DNA of 5,633 nt from an uncultured Streptococcus sp. (GTDB taxonomy: Bacteria > Bacillota > Bacilli > Lactobacillales > Streptococcaceae). The stretch lies in NCBI RefSeq assembly GCF_938036805.1, contig NZ_CALHWC010000113.1, positions 1 to 5,633 on the forward strand, read 5' to 3'. Below are positions 1-5,576 of the stretch, piece after piece (the stretch's first letter is position 1; the number at the start of each line of letters is the position of its first letter). The translations under genes were made by a program, and so were the position numbers. The notes beneath the pieces were generated by a model. The model was given only the letters and a program-made list of their open reading frames with translations. It did not search any database and was not told the origin of the DNA.

Positions 1-643
1 AAATATCTTCGTAGTGCTCCATCTGGGACTGATGAATGGCAGTCAGCTCTTCCTTATTGTTGCTTTCGGATTGAGAGATTTTTTGCAGAATGGCCTCGTG
101 GTCAATCTGAATATTGCGAACCGTAGCGACCAATTCTGGAGCTAGCTCTTCTAGGCTAGTTTTCTTAGGCTGTGCTTCTTTTTGTCTTTTCTCTTGTTCA
201 ATCTTTTGCAGTTGTTTATCAATTTCCTCGGTTACAGTAGTAATTTTAGTCTGAATGCGCTGATAGACAGAGGCAGGGATTTCCCCTTGAAGGTTGTCGG
301 CAACACTTTTGATATAGGAGAGCTGGGGAAGAATTTGCAGAGCTAAAGTCTGATAGGCTTCCTTCTTGCCGAATTCTTGGTAGCTTTCCAATTCTCTAAT
401 ACGGCGGTCAGCCTGACCAATCTCTGCCTTTAAATCTTCAATGCGGCCGATGCTGGCTTGCTTAGCTTCAATACGAACTTTTTTCTGCTTTTGGTAGCGA
501 TAGATTCCGTAGCCAACACCTCCCAAAATAGCAATGGGGATCAGATAGCTGGCTATCACTCCAGAACCAAATATAATTGCAAGTATCCAAATCCAGCTAA
601 ACCATTCCGGCTGCTGGTTTGAATTATTCTTTCTTCTCGACAT
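1..643 (-). CDS. Membrane-anchored coiled-coil protein, 3' end outside window (partial)
   Basis: I do not recognise this protein with certainty. The frame is open from ATG (643-641) to the window edge: 214 codons, no stop. An in-frame TGA at 664-662 leaves this ATG as the only reasonable start. A purine-rich stretch (GAGAAAGG) ends 3 nt before it, which is close for a ribosome binding site. The N-terminus is basic (MSRRK). Residues ~14-48 are strongly hydrophobic, with a Pro at 36 and several glycines, and fit one bent or two short membrane segments. A basic patch (YRYQKQKKVR) follows, so the rest should be cytoplasmic. Residues ~57-92 and ~125-160 are charged, heptad-like and probably coiled coil. 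Layout and size recall the XpaC-like membrane proteins that often sit beside TelA-type toxic-anion-resistance genes in Firmicutes, but no diagnostic motif is visible. It lies downstream of gshF on the same strand, behind a terminator and its own promoter, so it is probably a separate unit. Confidence 0.8.
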   Translation of the reverse strand, partial: MSRRKNNSNQQPEWFSWIWILAIIFGSGVIASYLIPIAILGGVGYGIYRYQKQKKVRIEAKQASIGRIEDLKAEIGQADRRIRELESYQEFGKKEAYQTLALQILPQLSYIKSVADNLQGEIPASVYQRIQTKITTVTEEIDKQLQKIEQEKRQKEAQPKKTSLEELAPELVATVRNIQIDHEAILQKISQSESNNKEELTAIHQSQMEHYEDI

Positions 644-677
644 AAACCTTTCTCTTTCTTCTCAATGTGATATCTCT

Positions 678-686
678 ATTTTAACA
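678..686 (-). promoter_or_regulatory. Extended -10 promoter for the coiled-coil membrane protein gene
   Basis: Read on the minus strand this is TGTTAAAAT, an extended -10 element (TGn followed by TAAAAT). No good -35 hexamer lies 16-18 nt upstream, which is tolerated with an extended -10. Transcription would begin near 671, giving a leader of about 28 nt before the ATG at 643. It lies downstream of the gshF terminator, supporting independent expression. Confidence 0.45.
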
Positions 687-835
687 TAAAAGCTAGTTTT
701 TGAAGGAGAAAGATTGATATATTCAATCGCACTTTTAGATTTGCTGAGAATGCTTGCCTCATCAAGAAAGAGCCTTGCTTCCTTTCCCGAAAGGATGCCT
801 TGTTTGTAAAGCAAAATTATTGCAAGTAGACAAGC

Positions 836-862
836 AAAAATCGCAGGGAATATCCTGCGATT
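836..862 (-). terminator. Rho-independent terminator of gshF
   Basis: A perfect 9-bp inverted repeat (AATCGCAGG / CCTGCGATT, 839-847 and 854-862) encloses a 6-nt loop. In the minus orientation the stem is followed at once by a T run (TTTTT, 840-836), partly shared with the stem base. It starts 10 nt after the gshF stop codon. Stem, loop and T tract are the classical intrinsic terminator form. Confidence 0.85.
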
Positions 863-871
863 CTTGTTTTA

Positions 872-3124
872 TCAGTCCATTTCTGGGAAAAGTTTGGCCA
901 GTATTTTCGGGGTGATGCTTTGTCCCGGCCCCTCAGCACAATAGGTGTGCATATACATAGAGGGGTTGAAGTTAAGCTCGATGCAGGTACAGTTGGGATT
1001 TTCCTTTGTGGAAATAGCAGAGCTGTCAGGGATAATCAGGTCAACGCCACAGGCCCAAGCTCCCATAGCCTTTGCCATGTCCGCAGCTAGTTCTTTATAA
1101 GATGGGTGCATGCTGTCTGTGACGTCAATCGAGTCTCCGCCAGTAGAAATATTGGAATTGCGCCGCAAGTCAACCTTGACTCTATCAGGCAAGATGTCAT
1201 CTGGTCCATAGCCTTGCTGGTCCAGCATGAGCAGTTCAATGTCGCCCAGTTCAATGATTTCAAGCGGTGAACGATGGTCGCGCCCGCGTAGGGGATTGTC
1301 GTTTTTGATGGCAACCAATTCTCTCACGGTATGCTGACCGTCTCCGACGACATTAGCTGCCACGCGCAAGAGGACTGCCTCACATTGACCGTCTAAGACA
1401 AAGAAACGGTATTCCGTTCCAGCGATGAATTCCTCCACCAAGACGGCAGCGTCTTCTGAAAAAGCGATCTCCAAAGCCTTGCGATAAGCTTCCAGACTAG
1501 CTGGTTCTTGGAAGATAGAGATGCCCAGTCCGAAGTTGGTTGACTTAGGTTTGACAACAATTTGTCGGTCCTTAATCAAAGGGTAGTAGGCCAGTCCCTC
1601 TTCAAGAGAAGAAAATTCTGCTCCAGCCGGAACGGGAAAGCCAGCTGCTGCCAAAATCTTTTTGGTGACTGTTTTATTGGCCATAGCCAGAGGGATGACA
1701 TAGTTATCCTTGGAGGTCATGTTGCCGTTCTTGACATACTCCACATGCTGACCACGCCAAAGCTTGAGAAATTGGTCATTTTCATCTAGGATTTCGAGAT
1801 GGAGGCCTTTCTGGAGAGCGTCAAACATAAGCATTTGAGTGGAAAGCTCCATCTTTTCATAGCCCTTGAGGGCGTAGGGTGCAGTCCAGGCGTAATCTCG
1901 AAATTCCCGCGCTTTTGCAAGTCCAAAATCTAAGAGGGAATTCTTCTCAATATGAGGTAATAATTGGCCTGCCAGAGTCAGTTTGGGCTCAGCCAGTGTA
2001 GCCTTGACTTGCGCTAGCAATTGACGGTAGGCGTCAGGGAGATTGAAATGCTGGATCACATTTTCCATAGCTTGGAGAATAGCTGAGCTGTCGGCCTCAG
2101 GAGGTAGAGAAGTCAAGGGGTGAGCCAGAGCAACAGCATCGTTGAGAGCATAAGCGGCTTGTAGCTGTGTATCACTATCTGTCACATCATCCAGCCACAA
2201 TAGAGCCAAGAGAAAGAGATGGACCGTGTCCAAGGTTTCCTGACTAATGCCTAAAACGTCGAAAGGATTGAGGTCGAAACAGCGCAGTTCCAAGTAAGTA
2301 ATGCCTTGTTCCAGATAATCTCGATTTCGTTTTTGACCGCGAAAGCGCACAGGCGAGTAAAATTCCTTTTCTGCACTTAGGTCGCCAGACTTGACATAGG
2401 CCTCGATGTCCGAGACATAGCTTTCCAGCGAGCTAAATGACACATGGACATGCTCCTCATTGACGTAGCCGTGATGGCTATTGCGGAGTGAGCGAACAGG
2501 AGCCTCAACTGACTCATCGTAAAAGCCAGCTTCTGCCAGTGGAGCTGCACCATAAAGATAGGTCAAGAACCAGCGGAAACGGAGGAAATTGCGAGCTAAT
2601 TTGAGATAGAGAGCATTTTTAAAATCCTTGAAGGAAGAAAAGTCACTAGCCTCAAAGAGAGACGTCATCAAATCTTTTCCTAACTCGATATTGTAATGAA
2701 TGCCGGAAATGGTCTGGAGCCGTTTTCCGTATTTTTCCGCTAAACCTTGCCGATAATGGAGTTCGTAGGTATTTTCGAGGTGGGCAATTTCAATCTCGTC
2801 TTCTCGGAGTTGGGGAGGCATGGACAAGGGCCACATGAGTTCATCTTGGGGAATGGAGCGTCCAGCTACATCGGTGATGGCACCCAGTAGGCGACGGGCT
2901 TCCTGAGTTGAAGAGGCGATGGGCGTAATTAATTCGAGCTGTTGCTCGCTAAAATCCGTCTGGATATAGGGATGAAAACTCCGAGAACCCAGAGAGCTGG
3001 GATGGGGAGTTGATGCCAGTGTCCCAGCCTCTGTCACGCGTAGGGATTCTCTTTCTAGTCCAAAAGTCGCCTGTAAGATCGGGCTGGCAGGGTCTAGCTT
3101 TTCAAGTAAACGATCAATAGTCAT
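872..3124 (-). CDS. gshF: Bifunctional glutamate-cysteine ligase / glutathione synthetase (GshF)
   Basis: This cytoplasmic enzyme makes glutathione in two ATP-dependent steps: Glu + Cys to gamma-Glu-Cys, then addition of Gly. At 750 residues it has the usual length of streptococcal GshF. The N-terminal half is a GshA-type ligase: FGLERESLRV (21-30), TDFSEQQLELITP (56-68), the YGKRLQTISGIHYN block (132-145) and YLELRCFDLNPFDVLGI (277-293). The C-terminal part is an ATP-grasp domain: NKTVTKKILAAAGFPVP (483-499), IVVKPKSTNFGLGIS (522-536), VLVEEFIAGTEYRFFVL (561-577), GVDLIIPD (693-700) and the metal-binding ELNFNPSMYMHTYCAEG (716-732). The frame is intact and all these motifs are present. The ATG at 3124 is preceded by AAGGA (3140-3136) at an 11-nt gap, and the N-terminus matches the family. 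It is transcribed away from purA, apparently as a single gene ending in its own terminator. Glutathione would support oxidative-stress tolerance and redox buffering (family knowledge). Confidence 0.97.
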   Translation of the reverse strand: MTIDRLLEKLDPASPILQATFGLERESLRVTEAGTLASTPHPSSLGSRSFHPYIQTDFSEQQLELITPIASSTQEARRLLGAITDVAGRSIPQDELMWPLSMPPQLREDEIEIAHLENTYELHYRQGLAEKYGKRLQTISGIHYNIELGKDLMTSLFEASDFSSFKDFKNALYLKLARNFLRFRWFLTYLYGAAPLAEAGFYDESVEAPVRSLRNSHHGYVNEEHVHVSFSSLESYVSDIEAYVKSGDLSAEKEFYSPVRFRGQKRNRDYLEQGITYLELRCFDLNPFDVLGISQETLDTVHLFLLALLWLDDVTDSDTQLQAAYALNDAVALAHPLTSLPPEADSSAILQAMENVIQHFNLPDAYRQLLAQVKATLAEPKLTLAGQLLPHIEKNSLLDFGLAKAREFRDYAWTAPYALKGYEKMELSTQMLMFDALQKGLHLEILDENDQFLKLWRGQHVEYVKNGNMTSKDNYVIPLAMANKTVTKKILAAAGFPVPAGAEFSSLEEGLAYYPLIKDRQIVVKPKSTNFGLGISIFQEPASLEAYRKALEIAFSEDAAVLVEEFIAGTEYRFFVLDGQCEAVLLRVAANVVGDGQHTVRELVAIKNDNPLRGRDHRSPLEIIELGDIELLMLDQQGYGPDDILPDRVKVDLRRNSNISTGGDSIDVTDSMHPSYKELAADMAKAMGAWACGVDLIIPDSSAISTKENPNCTCIELNFNPSMYMHTYCAEGPGQSITPKILAKLFPEMD

Positions 3125-3159
3125 TATTTTTTCCGTCCTTAGTATAGTACTTTCAGTCT

Positions 3160-3165
3160 ATTATA
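3160..3165 (-). promoter_or_regulatory. -10 element of the gshF promoter
   Basis: The minus strand reads a consensus TATAAT here, about 36 nt before the gshF start codon. This gives a leader of roughly 29 nt that includes the AAGGA ribosome binding site at 3140-3136. The -35 region is poor: no TTGACA-like hexamer sits at 16-18 nt, and TTGTTT lies only 12 nt upstream. That would fit a promoter that needs an activator. A second possible -10 (TATACT, 3146-3141) lies closer to the gene but would give a very short leader. Confidence 0.55.
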
Positions 3166-3205
3166 AAAAAGGCCAGAAAACAACTATTCACTACGTTTTT
3201 AATGA

Positions 3206-3249
3206 ATTTCCGAACTTTTATCGATATTTAGTAGATATATTTCGTGAAA
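3206..3249 (+). promoter_or_regulatory. PurR operator: PurBox with a degenerate inverted second box
   Basis: Positions 3206-3218 read ATTTCCGAACTTT, a perfect fit to the PurBox consensus AWWWCCGAACWWT known for PurR of Lactococcus, Streptococcus and Bacillus. Positions 3237-3249, read on the minus strand, keep the CGAA core and match about 9 of 13 positions. The two centres are 31 bp apart (3212 and 3243), the spacing expected for a PurR box pair (boxes in inverted orientation with a ~16-17 bp gap). PurR responds to PRPP, and purA is a plausible target. The box centre lies ~140 bp upstream of the predicted purA start but only ~59 bp upstream of the predicted gshF start, so the target promoter is not settled by sequence. 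Confidence 0.6.
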
Positions 3250-3253
3250 ATGG

Positions 3254-3298
3254 GAAAATCCAAAAAGAATTATTCGCTTTCAAAGGTGAAAATCCAAA
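3254..3298 (+). repeat. 11-bp direct repeat upstream of the purA promoter
   Basis: GAAAATCCAAA occurs at 3254-3264 and again at 3288-3298, 34 bp apart start to start. Both copies lie between the PurBox and the purA -35 element. A related GTGAAAAT occurs at 3244-3251 and 3286-3293. The repeat is real in the sequence; a function as a protein-binding site is only a possibility, and AT-rich DNA gives such matches fairly easily. Confidence 0.5.
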
Positions 3299-3316
3299 TT
3301 TAAAAGGTGCTCAATC

Positions 3317-3345
3317 TTGAAAAAAATTCAAAATTTTCTTATAAT
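3317..3345 (+). promoter_or_regulatory. purA promoter (sigma-A type)
   Basis: TTGAAA (-35, 3317-3322) and a consensus TATAAT (-10, 3340-3345) are separated by exactly 17 nt. Transcription should start near 3352. The element looks strong enough to work without an activator. A small dyad (TTGAA / TTCAA, 3317-3321 and 3327-3331) overlaps the -35 region. Confidence 0.87.
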
Positions 3346-3351
3346 AAGGTG

Positions 3352-3425
3352 TAAGATACGTTTGCAGGTGAAACTCCTGCCTTGTAGATTAAGAAAGGAA
3401 GAGCTCTCGCGGCTCAGACGAAATT
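3352..3425 (+). promoter_or_regulatory. Structured purA mRNA leader with a remote Shine-Dalgarno
   Basis: The predicted leader is about 74 nt. A 5-bp stem (GCAGG 3364-3368 with CCTGC 3376-3380) has a 7-nt loop and no T tract, so it is not a terminator. The only good Shine-Dalgarno is AAGGAA at 3395-3400, 25 nt before the ATG. It is followed directly by a GC hairpin (GAGC 3401-3404 with GCTC 3412-3415, 7-nt loop) and then 10 nt to the ATG. Folding of that hairpin would bring the ribosome binding site to a normal apparent distance. No known riboswitch fold is visible and the leader is too short for most of them. Confidence 0.55.
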
Positions 3426-4718
3426 ATGACATCAGTTGTTGTTGTAGGAACCCAATGGGGAGATGAAGGAAAAGGGAAAATTACGGATTTCCTTTCGGCC
3501 AATGCTGAAGTGATCGCCCGCTACCAAGGCGGTGATAATGCTGGACATACGATTGTGATTGACGGGAAAAAATATAAATTGCATTTAATTCCGTCAGGAA
3601 TTTTCTTCCCAGAAAAGATCTCAGTGATTGGAAATGGGATGGTGGTCAATCCTAAATCTCTGGTCAAGGAGTTGGCTTATCTGCACCAAGAAGGTGTTAC
3701 CACAGATAATTTGCGTATTTCAGACCGTGCCCATGTCATCCTGCCTTACCATATCGAGCTAGATCGTCTGCAAGAGGAAGCTAAAGGCGACAATAAGATT
3801 GGTACCACGATCAAGGGAATCGGTCCTGCCTACATGGACAAGGCTGCGCGTGTTGGTATCCGTATCGCAGACCTCTTGGATAAAGACATTTTCAGAGAGC
3901 GCTTGGAGCGGAATCTAGCTGAGAAAAACCGCCTCTTTGAGAAATTGTACGATAGCCAAGCCATGAACATTGACGATATTTTTGAAGAATATTATGAATA
4001 TGGTCAGCAAATCAAGCAGTATGTGACCGACACCTCTGTCATCCTCAATGACGCTCTAGATCAAGGCAAGCGTGTCCTCTTTGAAGGGGCACAAGGCGTC
4101 ATGCTGGATATTGACCAAGGTACCTATCCGTTTGTAACTTCGTCTAACCCAGTTGCTGGTGGGGTGACGATCGGTTCAGGTGTTGGTCCAAGCAAGATTG
4201 ACAAAGTTGTTGGTGTCTGCAAAGCCTATACGAGCCGTGTCGGTGATGGACCATTCCCAACAGAGCTGTTTGATGAAGTGGGCGAACGCATTCGCGAAGT
4301 GGGTCATGAATACGGTACAACGACTGGCCGTCCACGTCGTGTGGGCTGGTTTGACTCCGTTGTGATGCGTCACAGCCGCCGCGTATCAGGAATTACCAAT
4401 CTTTCCCTCAATTCCATTGACGTTTTGAGTGGTCTGGATACAGTCAAAATCTGCGTGGCTTACGATTTGGATGGCGAGCGAATCGACCATTACCCAGCAA
4501 GTCTGGAGCAGCTCAAGCGCTGCAAGCCAATCTATGAAGAATTGCCAGGTTGGTCAGAAGACATCACTGGTGTCCGCAGCCTAGAAGACCTGCCAGAAAA
4601 TGCCCGCAATTATGTTCGCCGTGTCAGCGAGCTGGTCGGTGTCCGCATTTCGACCTTCTCAGTCGGACCAGGTCGCGAGCAAACCAATATCTTGGAAAGT
4701 GCTTGGTCAAGTTTATAA
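3426..4718 (+). CDS. purA: Adenylosuccinate synthetase
   Basis: This cytoplasmic enzyme makes adenylosuccinate from IMP, aspartate and GTP, the first committed step from IMP to AMP. The length (430 residues) is normal. GTQWGDEGKGK at 8-18 carries catalytic D13, and GGDNAGHT at 35-42 carries H41. IMP contacts are in IGTTIKGIGPAY (125-136) and FEGAQGVMLDID (219-230). The flexible aspartate loop and its arginines are in GTTTGRPRRVGW (297-308). NSIDVLSG (329-336) is the Gram-positive form of the guanine-binding segment, and SVGPGREQT (412-420) is the conserved C-terminus. The ATG at 3426 gives the family N-terminus. A TAA at 3390-3392 and the lack of another start codon exclude an upstream start, although no Shine-Dalgarno lies at normal distance. 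It has its own promoter, and a PurR box upstream suggests purine control. It may be co-transcribed with the HAD gene downstream. The frame is intact. Confidence 0.98.
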   Translation: MTSVVVVGTQWGDEGKGKITDFLSANAEVIARYQGGDNAGHTIVIDGKKYKLHLIPSGIFFPEKISVIGNGMVVNPKSLVKELAYLHQEGVTTDNLRISDRAHVILPYHIELDRLQEEAKGDNKIGTTIKGIGPAYMDKAARVGIRIADLLDKDIFRERLERNLAEKNRLFEKLYDSQAMNIDDIFEEYYEYGQQIKQYVTDTSVILNDALDQGKRVLFEGAQGVMLDIDQGTYPFVTSSNPVAGGVTIGSGVGPSKIDKVVGVCKAYTSRVGDGPFPTELFDEVGERIREVGHEYGTTTGRPRRVGWFDSVVMRHSRRVSGITNLSLNSIDVLSGLDTVKICVAYDLDGERIDHYPASLEQLKRCKPIYEELPGWSEDITGVRSLEDLPENARNYVRRVSELVGVRISTFSVGPGREQTNILESAWSSL

Positions 4719-4730
4719 GCAAATGAAGAC

Positions 4731-4758
4731 AGAGGCTGGGACAAAAGTCCTAGCCTCT
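4731..4758 (+). terminator. Strong hairpin after purA, possible weak or partial terminator
   Basis: The left end of the repeat folds into a 12-bp stem (one G·U pair) with an AAAA tetraloop, 13 nt after the purA stop codon. It is the most stable hairpin in the window. It is followed by CAATTGTCTTTGG rather than a solid T run, so termination is probably incomplete; it may mainly protect the purA mRNA 3' end. Confidence 0.35.
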
Positions 4759-4907
4759 CAATTGTCTTTGGATTGTCGAGCAAGACGCAGTGGTTGAGTG
4801 GGCTCTACTACGCTGATTTCATCAGTTTTTACAGCCCTACTCAACTGTGCGGAGGTGAGACGACGAAATCGAATTCTAACGAATTACCGATTTCTGTCCC
4901 ACTCTCT
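4731..4907. repeat. MITE-like intergenic repeat with terminal inverted repeats
   Basis: Imperfect 19-bp terminal inverted repeats (4731-4749 and 4889-4907; 15 of 19 match) bound a ~177-bp unit with no open frame of substance. Inside are three nested or adjacent dyads. The first is 4731-4758 (12 bp, one GU). The second is GTTGAGT/ACTCAAC plus GGGCT/AGCCC (4793-4845, one bulged T), extended outward by CGCA/TGCG and capped by CTGAT/ATCAG. The third is GAAATCG/CGATTTC (4865-4894) with inner AATTC/GAATT. GTCG at 4775-4778 and CGAC at 4861-4864 could close the middle part. From memory, units with GAGGCTGGGACA-type ends and this core are frequent between genes in oral streptococci. It does not match the BOX or RUP elements I know. 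No transposase and no clear target-site duplication are visible. Confidence 0.75.
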
Positions 4908-4926
4908 TTTTGAAAGCAGAAAGAGG
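4903..4926 (+). promoter_or_regulatory. Hairpin covering the HAD gene ribosome binding site
   Basis: CTCTTT (4904-4909) pairs perfectly with AAAGAG (4920-4925). T·G pairs at 4903/4926 and 4910/4919 and a T-A pair at 4911/4918 extend it to about 9 bp with a 6-nt loop. The right arm contains most of the GAGGA Shine-Dalgarno (4923-4927), which lies 4 nt before the ATG at 4932. The left arm is the outer end of the repeat element. The pairing is visible; an effect on translation is inference. Confidence 0.4.
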
Positions 4927-4931
4927 AAAAG

Positions 4932-5576
4932 ATGTATCAAACGATTTTATTTGACCTAGACGGCACCTTGACCAATTCAGAACTAGGGATTACCAACTCG
5001 GTGGCCTATGCCTTAGGAAAATATGGGATCCAAGTGCCAGACAAGAAAGCATTAAGAGTTTTTATCGGTCCGCCCTTGCAAGATTCTTTTGAGCGCTTTT
5101 ATGGATTTTCTAAGGAAGAATGTTTAGAGGCCATTGACTACTATCATGAGTACTTTTCCGAAAAAGGTCTTTATGAAAATGAGGTCTATCCAGGTATTCC
5201 AGACTTGCTGGCTTCCCTGAAGCAGGCTGGTAAGCAGTTGATTGTAGCTACGTCAAAACCTGAAGAATTTTCCATTCAAATTCTCAAACATTTTGGTTTG
5301 TATGACTATTTTGACTTTGTCGCTGGCGCGACCATGGACAGAAAACGTAGTAAAAAAAGCGATGTTATCCAGTATGCCCTAGAACAAAATCAGATTACAG
5401 ACTTGGCGCATACCATCATGATTGGAGACAGGGAGCACGATGTGCTTGGCGCTCAAGCGCAAAAGCTTGATTCTATCGGCGTTCTTTATGGCTTTGGTAG
5501 CAGGGAAGAATTGGAAGAAGCCGGCGCCACCTATATTGCCCGAGAAGTTAGCGATATTGCAGCTTTTATCGGCTAA
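4932..5576 (+). CDS. HAD-superfamily phosphatase, phosphoglycolate-phosphatase-like
   Basis: A soluble haloacid-dehalogenase-type phosphatase of 214 residues, typical of the Gph/PGP-like subfamily. Motif I is FDLDGTLT (7-14), with nucleophile D8 and acid/base D10. Motif II is VATSKP (105-110), with T107. The motif III lysine is K141 or K142 in RSKKSD. Motif IV is MIGDREHD (163-170), with D166 and D170 for Mg2+. Residues ~16-80, mostly helical, form the cap between motifs I and II and contain the family-typical IGPPLQ (45-50). All catalytic residues are present. The substrate cannot be read from sequence; phosphoglycolate, nucleoside monophosphates and sugar phosphates are all possible, so I give no gene symbol. 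The ATG at 4932 has GAGGA 4 nt upstream and puts motif I at the usual N-terminal position. No clear promoter lies between it and purA, so read-through from purA is likely. That does not by itself show a purine role. Confidence 0.93.
   Translation: MYQTILFDLDGTLTNSELGITNSVAYALGKYGIQVPDKKALRVFIGPPLQDSFERFYGFSKEECLEAIDYYHEYFSEKGLYENEVYPGIPDLLASLKQAGKQLIVATSKPEEFSIQILKHFGLYDYFDFVAGATMDRKRSKKSDVIQYALEQNQITDLAHTIMIGDREHDVLGAQAQKLDSIGVLYGFGSREELEEAGATYIAREVSDIAAFIG

Noticed and set aside
712..728. Dyad GATTGA-5nt-TCAATC upstream of the coiled-coil gene promoter
   Set aside because: Short, AT-rich and matching no operator I know. It lies about 40-57 bp upstream of the predicted start, so a role is possible but not supported.
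777..798. Small hairpin TCCTTT-CCCG-AAAGGA between gshF and the coiled-coil gene
   Set aside because: No T tract in either direction, a mismatch limits extension, and a better gshF terminator exists at 836-862.
1562..1789. Short open frame antisense to gshF, plus similar ones at 1087-1314 (inside the gene, other frame) and around 4144-4373 in purA
   Set aside because: They overlap well-conserved genes, have no ribosome binding site of note and read as non-protein-like shadows of the real frames.
3332..3346. CodY-box-like sequence (12 of 15 matches to AATTTTCWGAAAATT) over the purA -10
   Set aside because: The match lies mostly in AT-rich promoter sequence and overlaps the TATAAT itself, and three mismatches are common by chance here.
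3352..3425. Purine riboswitch or T-box in the purA leader
   Set aside because: The leader is only ~74 nt, has no three-way junction or T-box motifs, and has no terminator/antiterminator pair with a T run.
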